A DNA stretch of 64,000 nt, from assembly GCF_947331445.1 (NCBI RefSeq), contig NZ_CAMZOG010000004.1, forward strand, positions 40,671 through 104,670, read 5' to 3'. The stretch is from Parendozoicomonas sp. Alg238-R29. Lineage in GTDB: Bacteria; Pseudomonadota; Gammaproteobacteria; Pseudomonadales; Endozoicomonadaceae. Both the position numbers and the translations under genes were made by a program. The notes below the pieces were generated by a model. It saw only the letters and a program-made list of their open reading frames with translations. It ran no database searches and was not told where the DNA came from. Numbering within the stretch: the first letter of the stretch is position 1; each line of letters begins with the position of its first letter. This document shows, in pieces, positions 25,898 through 35,378 of this stretch.

Positions 25898-28012
25898 TTA
25901 TGGGGCGATTTTCTGCGAGGCAACTTCATTTAACAGGGTCTTCACCGAGCGGAGTATTACTTGCTCCGCTTCTTTTCTTCCAGTCAAACCTGCACATTTC
26001 ACAGTCTTATCCCAACTTTGACACTGCAGTAACCTGACAGCAAATACGACTATCTCTGTTTCTGACAGCTTATTTTTGTATGAAGGTAAAAGCTGGTGGG
26101 CGACCTGAGAGAGTTCGGGAAGAGTGGCATCAAAGGTTCTGTTTTCGTTGCAATAATCTTGCAGGTTTTGAACCTCGCCATGGGTCAGGCAGATCTTTGG
26201 GGTAAATAGCGCTAGAAGAACCGGGGTTTCAAGATTGCTGAGAACATGATGGCAGAGTAGGGGCAGGGATTTTTGAAAACGACTACGGCAACTATTATCA
26301 AAAGCCTTACCCAGCTCTGACAGTCCGATAGTCACGATTGCGCTATGGCAACCGCTGGCATTGTTGCGTGTGCTACCAATATGGACAGGCCGAAAATTGC
26401 ATTCTTTCCAGAAACTGAGAAGCTCAGGCGTTGCTCCAAAACTACTGCCAAGAACATCAAAGCCCTGATCTGTCATAGCACTTTTCAGGTGATCCATCAG
26501 GTATCTGCCAAGTCCGTATCTCTGAACTGCAGGATGTACCGCAATCCGCATTACCCGGGCCATTTTCAAGGCAGGAGCCTCACAAAAACCACCGTGAGCC
26601 GCTAATGTCTGCGGCAACAAATGCCCTTGTGGACGCCTTTTCCCTGCCCATATCTGTGTGGCCAGTTCCTGGTTAAAACCACCCTCATGGCTGATCAGTG
26701 CTGTAGCAATAATATTGCCGCATGAAGAGAGAGTGGCAATGCTCAGGTCTTCACGGTCAAGCAGCTGAACCAGATCATCAGGGCGTGTCTGATAATGAGC
26801 ATTTACCAGCAGGCCGAATAGTTCGCTGAGAGCCGGCTCATTATGGATAAGGTCTTTGCCTGCTTTCAGGGAAAACTGCGTATCTTTCAAAGGTGCTGCT
26901 GTAACAGAATTGTCAGATGCAGGCTCTGCATTGAGTAGCAAAACCTGTGCGACCAGATCTTCCACCGGATCATTGGCTGACCAGCGAATGGGTGTGTTCA
27001 GTTCGCAGCGCTGCCATTTGGGAGTGACTGTATCCAGTGTTTTACGAAAACGTATGGCAAAGCCTCTGCCCGTGCCTTCATAGCCATGAACTGTGCTGGC
27101 AAAAACGATACGGGAATATTTTCTCAGAAGTTTTTCCAGAAGAGGGGCTGGTATAGCTGCTGCTTCATCCACCATAACCATATTGGCGTCAGGTTGGGTA
27201 CTCGCCAGTTCATCGGGAGCAATAAATTGCAGCTGGCTGTTACCTGAGGTAATGGTATTTTTATGAATATTTACGCCGTCGGGAAGGCATTCGGCTGAAT
27301 GGAGAAATAGGGTGTCCGCTGTTTTTCGGGATGGCCCGGTAACCAGAATGCGAATGTCATGATCCTGCATCAGCTGGCTGGCGGCTATACCAAGTGCAGC
27401 TGATTTACCACGCCCTCTGTCAGCGGTAATAACAAGGGGGCGTCTCCGGTGACCGTTGAGCACCCGTTTTATTGCTGTAATGGCCTTCTGTTGATCAACA
27501 GTTGCAGCAGGTGGTGTGGGTTCTTCGTGCCCCAGTGGGAGCTCATTGCTCTCAAACTGAATAGTGCCGGGAATAAATGAATCTTTAGAAAGAATCGGTA
27601 AATGACTCTCTTTTAACAGGCGGGCGGTGCGTTTGTGGAAAGAGGAGTCGCCTTGCCACTCAAACGCTGGAGGCACCAGAAAAATAAGTAGGCCGCCACC
27701 GCTCAGGGCGCCAGTGACAATACCAAGAGCATTTGCAGAAATAGTCTGGGTTAAATCCAGAATCAGTCCATCAATAGATTGTCCGAGCAGCTTACTGGCT
27801 TTCTTCCAGGGTAACGTGTCTAACCTATTCCAGTTCTGGTCACTGAAAAAGAAAACGTCTTTTTTACAGATTTCCTGCAAGTTGGATATTTGTTCTGAAA
27901 GCCATGGCTTGTTACCTGAAAACACCACCGGCAGGCGGTGGTTATTCCGCTCTGCCATATCCAGTGCTTCAGCAAGAAAGAGGGCAAACTCGTTGAAATG
28001 ATTATGGTTCAT
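25898..28012 (-). CDS. tmcA: tRNA(Met) cytidine acetyltransferase
   Basis: TmcA makes N4-acetylcytidine at the wobble position of elongator tRNA-Met, using acetyl-CoA and ATP or GTP. The 704-residue product (E. coli 671) has the expected order: an N-terminal domain of about 170 residues, a helicase-like ATPase with Walker A TADRGRGKSAALG (near residue 196-208) and a Walker B-type MVDEAAAIP, then a GNAT acetyltransferase domain (MRIAVHPAVQRYGLGRYLM) and a C-terminal helical tail. The start ATG is at 28012. It lies 33 nt downstream of trkH on the same strand and may share its transcript. Confidence 0.95.
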   Translation of the reverse strand: MNHNHFNEFALFLAEALDMAERNNHRLPVVFSGNKPWLSEQISNLQEICKKDVFFFSDQNWNRLDTLPWKKASKLLGQSIDGLILDLTQTISANALGIVTGALSGGGLLIFLVPPAFEWQGDSSFHKRTARLLKESHLPILSKDSFIPGTIQFESNELPLGHEEPTPPAATVDQQKAITAIKRVLNGHRRRPLVITADRGRGKSAALGIAASQLMQDHDIRILVTGPSRKTADTLFLHSAECLPDGVNIHKNTITSGNSQLQFIAPDELASTQPDANMVMVDEAAAIPAPLLEKLLRKYSRIVFASTVHGYEGTGRGFAIRFRKTLDTVTPKWQRCELNTPIRWSANDPVEDLVAQVLLLNAEPASDNSVTAAPLKDTQFSLKAGKDLIHNEPALSELFGLLVNAHYQTRPDDLVQLLDREDLSIATLSSCGNIIATALISHEGGFNQELATQIWAGKRRPQGHLLPQTLAAHGGFCEAPALKMARVMRIAVHPAVQRYGLGRYLMDHLKSAMTDQGFDVLGSSFGATPELLSFWKECNFRPVHIGSTRNNASGCHSAIVTIGLSELGKAFDNSCRSRFQKSLPLLCHHVLSNLETPVLLALFTPKICLTHGEVQNLQDYCNENRTFDATLPELSQVAHQLLPSYKNKLSETEIVVFAVRLLQCQSWDKTVKCAGLTGRKEAEQVILRSVKTLLNEVASQKIAP

Positions 28013-28045
28013 GCACGTTGATCTGTTCTGGGTGCTAGCAGTGTA

Positions 28046-29488
28046 TCAGTTTCTCCAGAACGATGGTGTCAGCAAAACCAGAACAGTTATGATTTCAAGG
28101 CGACCCATCAGCATGCCAAAACTCAACACCCATTTGGCAGCATCGGGAAGATTGATAAAGTTACCCGCCGGTCCTATCAGCTCACCAAAGCCAGGGCCAA
28201 CATTGCTGACTGCAGTAATGGAGCCGCTCATGCTGGTGATTATATCTAGCCCCATTGCAGAGAGTAGAATGGTCATGATTGCAATCAGCAAGGCGTAGAA
28301 AAAGCAGAAGGCCACCATGGAACGAAGAATATCGTTGGTGATTTCTACACCGTTATAACGATGAACCAGAAATGCTCTTGGATGGCTGACCTGTTTCAAC
28401 TGCATGAGTAACAGCTTAAAGCCAATCTGAAAGCGGAAGATTTTAATACCTCCCGCTGTAGACCCGGAACAGCCACCCACAAACATCAGGAAGAAAAATA
28501 CCGTGGTTGCTAATCCGCTCCAGGTACTGTAATCCGTCAGGGCGTAGCCCGTGGTGGTTACAACTGATGTTGTATTGAAGGCAACGAGAGTCAGGCTATA
28601 GAAAAAGTTCCAGTCTTTGGTCAGGGTTTGCCAGAGTGCCAGGGAAACCCACACAACAATCATAAAACCAAGAAATGCCTGAACCTGACTGTCCTTAAAG
28701 AGATCTTCTGAATAACCCTTGGTGCATTTCACAAACAATACAAATGGAAGGCTGCCCAGAAGCATAAATATGGTTCCATTCCAGTAAATCCATGAGTGAG
28801 TGAAGTGGCCCATAGAGGAATCAGATGTGGAATAACCGCCAGTGGATAGAGTGGTCATGGAATGGTTGATGGCTTCAAAAAGTGTCATTCCTCCCAGCTT
28901 ATAGCCAATAGTGCACAGCGTGCTGAGGATGAGATAGGTGATCACAACTCGTTTGGCAATGGAGCCAGAACGAGGCATGCATTTGTCTGACCAGTCAGAG
29001 GATTCACTTTGGAATAGGCGCATACCACCGACTTTCAAAAACGGCAGAATGGCAACAGCCATCACAATAAAGCCAATTCCACCAAGCCATTGCAATAGTG
29101 AACGCCAGAGGAGCACGCCTTTATCAACCTGTTCCAATCCGGCCATAACCGTAGAGCCTGTTGTTGTAACTCCAGACATGGTTTCGAAAAAAGCGTCAGT
29201 GAAACTCATATCTTCAATCAATACAAACGGCAGGGCACCAAAAGCACTGAGTGTCACCCAGCTTAAATTGGTAAGGATGAAAATCTGACGAGGATCAAGG
29301 CGAAACTGTTCAGTGCGGGTTATCAAAACACACAGGCCACCGGCCAGGAATGTCCATATAGCCGACTCGAAAAAAGAGGCAGCATGAGGGCTGCCGATTG
29401 TGAGGTCGCAGAGTGCCGGAACGAGCATCAGCAGGCCAAAGACCATGGTGAAAAGGCTGATGACATACAGGACCGGTTTAAGATTCAT
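28046..29488 (-). CDS. trkH: Trk-type potassium uptake protein, TrkH/TrkG family
   Basis: TrkH is the membrane subunit of the Trk potassium transporter and works with the cytosolic regulator TrkA. The 480-residue protein has about ten hydrophobic segments arranged as four M1-pore-M2 repeats. Pore-loop signatures include SGVTTTGSTVM, STGGYSTSDSS, VVTTTGYALTDY and AVSNVGPGFGEL, with the conserved filter glycines visible. Its length matches E. coli TrkH (483). No trkA is in the window. Symbol trkH rather than trkG is by general similarity. Confidence 0.93.
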   Translation of the reverse strand: MNLKPVLYVISLFTMVFGLLMLVPALCDLTIGSPHAASFFESAIWTFLAGGLCVLITRTEQFRLDPRQIFILTNLSWVTLSAFGALPFVLIEDMSFTDAFFETMSGVTTTGSTVMAGLEQVDKGVLLWRSLLQWLGGIGFIVMAVAILPFLKVGGMRLFQSESSDWSDKCMPRSGSIAKRVVITYLILSTLCTIGYKLGGMTLFEAINHSMTTLSTGGYSTSDSSMGHFTHSWIYWNGTIFMLLGSLPFVLFVKCTKGYSEDLFKDSQVQAFLGFMIVVWVSLALWQTLTKDWNFFYSLTLVAFNTTSVVTTTGYALTDYSTWSGLATTVFFFLMFVGGCSGSTAGGIKIFRFQIGFKLLLMQLKQVSHPRAFLVHRYNGVEITNDILRSMVAFCFFYALLIAIMTILLSAMGLDIITSMSGSITAVSNVGPGFGELIGPAGNFINLPDAAKWVLSFGMLMGRLEIITVLVLLTPSFWRN

Positions 29489-29549
29489 TGTTGAATTACT
29501 GCTTCATAGACAAGACCGCGTAGTTTCATGCAGCTGAAGACTGGTGTAA

Positions 29550-30446
29550 TTACGGGTTTGTACGTGGTTTTGGCTGTAACTGTTTTTCCAGCAAACCAAT
29601 CAACGCCTGCCCGGCATTGGACAAAGTTCTGTCCCGGTGATGAACATAGCCCAGACTACGGGTTATGGACATATTTTGAGGCGTGATATCGATAACTTCC
29701 TCGGTCAGCATGGTGTGAGGCAAAACACTCCAGGCCAGCCCGATACTGACCATCATTTTGAGGGTTTCTAGATAGTTGGACTCCATAATAACATCGAGTT
29801 TCAGTCCACTCTGGGCAAAGTGCTTATGAACGATTGAACGGGTGAATGTGTTATTTCCGGGGAATACTGCTGGATGCTCGCTTATAGTCTTAAGGCTGGC
29901 ATTATTGGACTGAGCAAGGGGGTGCGTTCCTGATACCATGAAAATCAGGCTGTCTTCCCATATTTCTCTGGTAATAAACCGGCTGCTCTTCTGCTCTGGT
30001 GCAATGGTGATAATTCCCAGCTCTATGTCACCCCTCTGCACTCCACCATAGGCCCATTCTGAATCCACAAATCGTATATCAAGGGAGACTTCCGGATAGA
30101 GCTGGTTGAACGTCTGCAGGATTGGAGGAAGCCGGTGAAGGCCAATATGGTGACTGGTGGCAATACTTAACCGACCACTGATTTTACCAGAAAGGTTGGA
30201 TAGAGCCTGGCGTGTGTCTTCTATGTCGCGAAGAATATGGCGGGCGCGTGCGATTAACAGCTGGCCGGCCTCCGTTAACATCACGGATCGCCCAACCCTG
30301 TCAAACAGGCGAGTGTCCAGCTGGTTTTCGAGGGTCGCTATACGTTTACTGATTGCAGGTTGAGTCAGGTGTAATTGTTCACCGGCAAGAGAGAAGGAAC
30401 CTGTTTGTGCAACGGCCAGAAAGGCGGTCAGATTTTGGCTATCCAT
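29550..30446 (-). CDS. LysR-family transcriptional regulator, likely of the leu operon
   Basis: A 298-residue LysR-type regulator. The winged helix-turn-helix occupies residues 1-60 (FLAVAQTGSFSLAGEQLHLT, QPAISKRIATLENQL), followed by a linker helix and a periplasmic-binding-like effector domain. It is divergent from leuC with 195 nt between start codons, the classic layout for a LysR regulator and its target operon. A similar regulator lies beside leuC in Pseudomonas aeruginosa. The co-inducer is unknown; a leucine-pathway intermediate would fit. Confidence 0.88.
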   Translation of the reverse strand: MDSQNLTAFLAVAQTGSFSLAGEQLHLTQPAISKRIATLENQLDTRLFDRVGRSVMLTEAGQLLIARARHILRDIEDTRQALSNLSGKISGRLSIATSHHIGLHRLPPILQTFNQLYPEVSLDIRFVDSEWAYGGVQRGDIELGIITIAPEQKSSRFITREIWEDSLIFMVSGTHPLAQSNNASLKTISEHPAVFPGNNTFTRSIVHKHFAQSGLKLDVIMESNYLETLKMMVSIGLAWSVLPHTMLTEEVIDITPQNMSITRSLGYVHHRDRTLSNAGQALIGLLEKQLQPKPRTNP

Positions 30447-30641
30447 CAGTTTTTGATTAGTGATTAACCCATTTTGTCTCGAACTTTATATCTATTCCAA
30501 TTGGTTATCAAACAGATAAAAAATATAAATTTGTTTTATTTGTAAGGCTGGCATAGGATGCCAATACAAATAAAAATGATTGCCGTATTGCCGTTGAACC
30601 CGTCTATCTTGCGGGTTAGAGCAAAGCCTGAGGAGGAAGTT
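30447..30641. promoter_or_regulatory. Divergent LysR/leuC control region and leuC leader
   Basis: The stretch is AT-rich around 30480-30545 and holds the palindrome CCAATTGG (30497-30504), a candidate LysR half-site region. Nearer leuC are two small stems: TGGCAT/ATGCCA at 30549-30563 with a 3-nt loop, and AACCCG/CGGGTT at 30597-30617. The leuC ribosome site is AGGAGGA at 30631-30637. No clear leader peptide with a Leu run was found. Confidence 0.45.
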
Positions 30642-32078
30642 ATGGCTGGAAAAACCCTCTATGACAAATTATGGGATGATCATCTGGTTATGGGCCGTGA
30701 TGATGGTTCAGCTCTCCTTTATATTGATCGCCAGCTACTCCATGAAGTGACTTCTCCCCAGGCATTTGAAGGCCTGCGTATGGCTGGCCGTAAACCTTGG
30801 CGTTTAAGTGCCAACCTGGCGACTCCCGACCATAACGTACCCACAACTGTGAATGAACGGGAAGTCGGTATTGAGGGAATTGTTGACCCGATTTCCAAAA
30901 TTCAGGTACAGACTCTGGATGATAACTGTAGTGAGTTCGGCATTGTTCAGTATGCCATGCAGGATATTCGTCAGGGTATTGTTCATGTTGTTGGCCCGGA
31001 GCAAGGCGCAACTTTGCCGGGTATGACTGTTGTCTGTGGTGACTCCCACACTGCCACCCACGGAGCCTTTGGTGCGTTGGCTCACGGTATTGGAACCTCT
31101 GAAGTTGAGCATGTTTTGGCTTCCCAGTGCCTGGTCGCTAAAAAGATGAAAAATATGCGGGTACGGGTTGATGGCGTGTTAGGCCATGGCGTAACCGCGA
31201 AAGATATTGTGCTTGCGGTAATCGGCAAGATTGGCACTGCTGGTGGTACCGGTTGCGCAATTGAGTTTGCTGGAACAGCTATCGAAGCTTTATCTATGGA
31301 AGGTCGTATGACCATCTGTAATATGGCCATTGAAGCAGGTGCCCGTGTTGGTTTGGTTGCTGTTGATAACACGACTATTGATTATGTGAAAGGCCGCCCT
31401 TTTGCGCCGGAAGGCGTGGAGTGGGAAGCGGCGGTTAATTACTGGCATACGCTGCATTCCGATGTCGATTCTGTCTTTGATTATGAAGTGATTCTTGATG
31501 GGGCTGATATTCAGCCACAGGTTACCTGGGGAACCTCTCCTGAAATGGTTGCTCCGGTAGGTGCCTCTGTTCCTGACCCAGAAGCCGAAGACGATGCTAC
31601 CAAAGCTGATGGTATTCGTAGAGCCTTGCAGTATATGGGGTTGGAAGCTGGCCAACCGCTGACATCCATTAAGTTGGATCGGGTATTTATTGGCTCCTGC
31701 ACCAACTCCCGCATTGAAGATCTACGTGCTGCCGCAGTAGTAGTGAAAGGTCGCAAGGTTGCTGAGTCTATTAAACAGGCGATGGTGGTTCCCGGTTCTG
31801 GCCTGGTTAAACAACAGGCGGAAGACGAAGGACTGGACAAGATTTTTGTTGAAGCTGGTTTGGAATGGCGTGAGCCAGGCTGCTCCATGTGTCTGGCAAT
31901 GAATGCTGACAAACTGGGTGAAGGTGAGCACTGTGCATCGACCTCAAACAGGAACTTTGAAGGTCGTCAGGGCTTTGGTGGCCGTACCCATTTGGTCAGT
32001 CCGGCTATGGCCGCAGCGGCAGCGGTAACCGGGTACTTTATTGATGTTCGTGAATTGGTGAAGGAGGAGCAGGCATAA
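30642..32078 (+). CDS. leuC: 3-isopropylmalate dehydratase large subunit
   Basis: LeuC with LeuD isomerises 2-isopropylmalate to 3-isopropylmalate in leucine synthesis, using a [4Fe-4S] cluster. The 478-residue product has the aconitase-family cluster ligands in GSCTNSR and [10 protein letters not shown], as well as [15 protein letters not shown] and [12 protein letters not shown] 30642 follows a strong AGGAGG and gives the standard start [13 protein letters not shown]; the frame is open 28 codons upstream but without a ribosome site. Its stop overlaps the leuD start (TAATG), indicating coupling. Confidence 0.98.
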   Translation: MAGKTLYDKLWDDHLVMGRDDGSALLYIDRQLLHEVTSPQAFEGLRMAGRKPWRLSANLATPDHNVPTTVNEREVGIEGIVDPISKIQVQTLDDNCSEFGIVQYAMQDIRQGIVHVVGPEQGATLPGMTVVCGDSHTATHGAFGALAHGIGTSEVEHVLASQCLVAKKMKNMRVRVDGVLGHGVTAKDIVLAVIGKIGTAGGTGCAIEFAGTAIEALSMEGRMTICNMAIEAGARVGLVAVDNTTIDYVKGRPFAPEGVEWEAAVNYWHTLHSDVDSVFDYEVILDGADIQPQVTWGTSPEMVAPVGASVPDPEAEDDATKADGIRRALQYMGLEAGQPLTSIKLDRVFIGSCTNSRIEDLRAAAVVVKGRKVAESIKQAMVVPGSGLVKQQAEDEGLDKIFVEAGLEWREPGCSMCLAMNADKLGEGEHCASTSNRNFEGRQGFGGRTHLVSPAMAAAAAVTGYFIDVRELVKEEQA

Positions 32079-32725
32079 TGAAAGCATTCACTGTTCATAA
32101 GGGGTTGGTTGCTCCCCTGGACCGGGCGAATATCGACACTGACATGATTATTCCCAAGCAATTTCTGAAATCCATCAAGCGCACAGGGTTTGGTAAAAAC
32201 CTGTTTGATGAGCTGCGTTATCTGGATGTAGGGCAGGCTGATCAGGATTGCAGCGGTCGTCCGGTGAACCCTGATTTTATTCTGAATCAGCCTCGCTATA
32301 AGAATGTGTCAGTGTTGCTGGCACGTCAGAACTTTGGTTGTGGTTCCAGTCGTGAACATGCTCCCTGGGCGTTGGATGATTTTGGTTTTCGTTGTGTTAT
32401 CGCTCCCAGTTTTGCTGATATTTTTTACAATAACTGCTTCAAAAATGGTCTGTTACCCATTGTTCTTTCAGACGAACATGTGGATGAACTGTTCCGCGAA
32501 TGTGCGGAAGAGGGTTATAGCCTGACTATTGACCTTGAACGACAGGTTGTTGTGAGGCCTGATGGCGGCGAGCTGGCCTTTGAGGTTGACCCTTTCCGGA
32601 AAGAGTGTCTGCTCAATGGTTTGGATGAAATTGGCCTGACATTGAAAGAAGCTGATGCCATTCATGCCTTCGAAAAGAAACACGAACAAAAATTCCCGTG
32701 GTTGTTCCGGGAATTGGAAAATTAA
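32078..32725 (+). CDS. leuD: 3-isopropylmalate dehydratase small subunit
   Basis: LeuD is the swivel-domain partner of LeuC in the isopropylmalate isomerase. The 215-residue protein shows the family pattern [20 protein letters not shown] near the N terminus and the substrate-binding loop [15 protein letters not shown]. It overlaps leuC by 1 nt, with AAGGAGGA upstream of the ATG inside leuC. leuB follows after about 60 nt. Confidence 0.98.
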   Translation: MKAFTVHKGLVAPLDRANIDTDMIIPKQFLKSIKRTGFGKNLFDELRYLDVGQADQDCSGRPVNPDFILNQPRYKNVSVLLARQNFGCGSSREHAPWALDDFGFRCVIAPSFADIFYNNCFKNGLLPIVLSDEHVDELFRECAEEGYSLTIDLERQVVVRPDGGELAFEVDPFRKECLLNGLDEIGLTLKEADAIHAFEKKHEQKFPWLFRELEN

Positions 32726-32788
32726 GAATTAATGACAGGTCATTCAGGCGGGCAGGTGCCAACCAGTTCGCCTTCAGGAGTTGAACGA

Positions 32789-33865
32789 ATGAAGAAAGTT
32801 CTTGTACTGCCCGGCGATGGAATTGGTCATGAAATTATGGCTGAAGCTGTTCGTGTACTTGATGCGGTGAAAGAAAAATTTGGTCTGGCGATTGAGACTG
32901 ATAATGCGCTGGTGGGCGGATCTGCCATTGACGCCACCGGTGTTCCTCTGCCAGAGGAAACCTTGGCGAAGGCCAAAGAATCAGACGCACTGTTACTGGG
33001 TGCTGTGGGTGGCCCGAAGTGGGATGACCTGGATATGGCTGTTCGTCCTGAGAAGGGGCTGCTGGGGCTGCGCTCCAATCTTGAGCTGTTTGCCAACCTT
33101 CGCCCGGCTATTCTCTATCCGCAGTTGGCAGACGCCTCTTCACTGAAGCCTGAAATTGTCAGCGGACTGGATATTCTGATTGTTCGTGAACTGACCGGTG
33201 GAATCTATTTTGGTCAGCCCCGCGGTATCCGTACTTTAGAAAATGGTGAGCGCGAAGGTTTTAATACCTACGTTTACAGTGAGTCTGAAATTGAGCGTAT
33301 TGGGCGTGTAGCTTTTGAGGCCGCGCAGAAGCGTGGTGGCAAGCTCTGTTCGGTTGATAAGCACAATGTACTGGAAGTGACCGTGCTGTGGCGGGAAATT
33401 ATGGACAAGCTGGCTCCGGAATATCCCGATGTTGAGTTGTCTCATATGTACGTGGATAACGCCGCAATGCAATTGGTTCGTGCTCCCAAGCAGTTCGATG
33501 TGATGGTTACCGGCAATATGTTCGGAGATATTCTGTCTGATTGTGCCGCTATGCTTACGGGTTCTATCGGTATGCTGCCATCCGCTTCTCTGGATGCCAA
33601 TAACAAGGGTATGTATGAGCCGGTTCATGGTTCTGCTCCTGATATTGCCGGGCAAGATTTGGCAAACCCTCTGGCCACAATCCTCTCTGTTGCGATGATG
33701 CTGCGTTACTCTCTGGGCGAAACAGAAGCTGCTGATGCAATTGAGCAGGCGGTAAGCAAGGTTCTGGATGCAGGTATCCGCACTGGTGATATCTGGTCTG
33801 AAGGTTGTGAAAAGGTTGGCACCCGCGGTATGGGTGACGCCGTTGTTAATATGTTAAATAGCTAA
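32789..33865 (+). CDS. leuB: 3-isopropylmalate dehydrogenase
   Basis: LeuB oxidises and decarboxylates 3-isopropylmalate with NAD to 2-ketoisocaproate. The 358-residue product has the expected [12 protein letters not shown] at the start, [15 protein letters not shown] in the substrate site and the metal/NAD signature [23 protein letters not shown] 32789 is preferred, with CAGGAG upstream; the frame is open 19 codons further but those residues have no family match. It is the third gene of the leuCDB operon and is followed by asd after 18 nt. Confidence 0.98.
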   Translation: MKKVLVLPGDGIGHEIMAEAVRVLDAVKEKFGLAIETDNALVGGSAIDATGVPLPEETLAKAKESDALLLGAVGGPKWDDLDMAVRPEKGLLGLRSNLELFANLRPAILYPQLADASSLKPEIVSGLDILIVRELTGGIYFGQPRGIRTLENGEREGFNTYVYSESEIERIGRVAFEAAQKRGGKLCSVDKHNVLEVTVLWREIMDKLAPEYPDVELSHMYVDNAAMQLVRAPKQFDVMVTGNMFGDILSDCAAMLTGSIGMLPSASLDANNKGMYEPVHGSAPDIAGQDLANPLATILSVAMMLRYSLGETEAADAIEQAVSKVLDAGIRTGDIWSEGCEKVGTRGMGDAVVNMLNS

Positions 33866-33883
33866 CGCTAAGAGGTTTTGGCC

Positions 33884-35005
33884 GTGAAAAAGGTGGGTTT
33901 AATCGGCTGGCGTGGAATGGTGGGTTCCGTGCTCATGCAGCGTATGGCGGAAGAGGGCGATTTCGCCTATATCGAGCCGGTATTTTTTACCACGTCTCAG
34001 GCTGGTCAGCCTGGTCCTTCACACGTGGTTGGTGGGGCTGCTGTACCAGCATTGAAGAGTGCTTACGATATTAATGAACTCTCTGATATGGAGATTATTA
34101 TTTCCTGTCAGGGGGGCGACTTTACCGGTGAAGTGTATCCAAAACTCCGGGAGTCTGGCTGGAATGGCTACTGGATTGATGCTGCTTCCAAACTGAGGAT
34201 GGACGACAGTGCTGTAATTGTTCTTGATCCAGTGAATCGTTCGGTGGTTGATCAAGCTCTTGAGCAGGGTGTGAAAACCTATGTTGGCGGTAACTGCACC
34301 GTCAGCTTGATGCTGATGGGGCTGGGAGGCCTGTTCCGTGAAGGTTTGGTGGAATGGACCTCGGCCATGACTTATCAGGCTGCTAGTGGTGGCGGTGCCC
34401 GTCATATGCGTGAGCTGGTCAGCGGCATGGGCGTTATACGTGATGCCGTTGCTGATGAACTTGCGGACCCGGCTTCTGCCATTCTGGATATTGATCGCAA
34501 GGTTGCGGAAACTATTCGTTCTGGCCTCAATATCACAGAATTTGGAGCCCCTCTGGCCGGCAGTTTGATTCCTTATATCGACTCCCAGTTGGCCAATGGT
34601 CAGAGCAGGGAAGAGTGGAAAGGACAGGCAGAAACTAACAAAATTCTTGGTCGTGAAAGCAATCCCGTTCCTGTTGATGGTTTGTGTGTCAGGGTAGGGG
34701 CTATGCGTTGTCATTCTCAGGCGCTGACATTGAAGTTGACCCGTGATGTGCCTATGGCGGATGTGGAATCCATTCTGGGTGAGGCGAATGACTGGGTCCA
34801 GGTGATTGCTAACGATCGTGATGATTCTATGCAGAAGCTGAGTCCGGCAGTTGCGAGCGGTGGGCTGAATATTCCTGTTGGTCGCTTGCGGAAAATGAAT
34901 ATGGGGCCTGAGTATCTGTCTGCATTTACTGTAGGTGATCAGTTGCTATGGGGAGCTGCAGAGCCTTTACGCCGAATGTTAAATATTGTACTTGGTAAGC
35001 TTTAA
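33884..35005 (+). CDS. asd: Aspartate-semialdehyde dehydrogenase
   Basis: Asd reduces aspartyl phosphate to aspartate semialdehyde, the branch point to lysine/diaminopimelate, threonine and methionine. The 373-residue product begins [19 protein letters not shown], the NADP-binding motif. It carries the catalytic Cys138 in [11 protein letters not shown] and the [13 protein letters not shown] loop with the active-site region. GTG 33884 was chosen because AAGAGG lies 8 nt upstream and the protein then aligns with E. coli Asd; the TTG at 33878 is too close to that site. It ends at a strong terminator; in pseudomonads the next gene is usg, but here an inserted gene intervenes. Confidence 0.97.
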   Translation: MKKVGLIGWRGMVGSVLMQRMAEEGDFAYIEPVFFTTSQAGQPGPSHVVGGAAVPALKSAYDINELSDMEIIISCQGGDFTGEVYPKLRESGWNGYWIDAASKLRMDDSAVIVLDPVNRSVVDQALEQGVKTYVGGNCTVSLMLMGLGGLFREGLVEWTSAMTYQAASGGGARHMRELVSGMGVIRDAVADELADPASAILDIDRKVAETIRSGLNITEFGAPLAGSLIPYIDSQLANGQSREEWKGQAETNKILGRESNPVPVDGLCVRVGAMRCHSQALTLKLTRDVPMADVESILGEANDWVQVIANDRDDSMQKLSPAVASGGLNIPVGRLRKMNMGPEYLSAFTVGDQLLWGAAEPLRRMLNIVLGKL

Positions 35006-35017
35006 CCATTTCAATTC

Positions 35018-35055
35018 AAAAAAGTCCGGGTGGAATGCTCCACTCGGACTTTTTT
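35018..35055 (+). terminator. Terminator of leuCDB-asd
   Basis: A 17-bp stem (35018-35034 with 35039-35055, one mismatch) built on AGTCCGGGTGGA and flanked by A and T runs, with a 4-nt ATGC loop. The flanks make it usable on both strands, also for the minus-strand effector gene. Confidence 0.9.
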
Positions 35056-35378
35056 ATTGTTTTATCAATTTGGATTCCTTCTGGTTTGTAGCAAATAGAT
35101 CAATTTTTCGTTGAGTGCAGAAATTAGCTGAATCTGTTTGAGCGCCTGTTGTTAATTTTGTTATCAATACGGGCATATTCAGAACCGGCGGCGAAACTTT
35201 CTTTCTAAAGGTTTTACAAAAAAATCAGGAGCAGAAGACAGACCCGGCGGGAGTATCTTTAGATGAGGTTTGGTTGGTATTTTACAATATTTATATTATA
35301 CAATCATATCTGATGCTTTAATCAGCAACCCTGAAGATTTAGAGTTGCTCCAAGAAGTCAGAATAGGAATAATATGTA
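35056..35378. other. AT-rich gap between asd and the inserted effector gene
   Basis: No gene is supported in these 323 nt. The sequence is visibly A/T-rich (for example around 35280-35310) and holds a weak stem AGCAAC/GTTGCT near 35323-35349. No transposase fragment or long terminal repeat marking how the neighbouring gene arrived was seen. Confidence 0.4.

Noticed and set aside
30558..30641. Leu-containing in-frame extension of leuC as an attenuator leader peptide
   Set aside because: It is in frame with leuC without a stop and has only scattered Leu codons, unlike leader peptides with runs of Leu.
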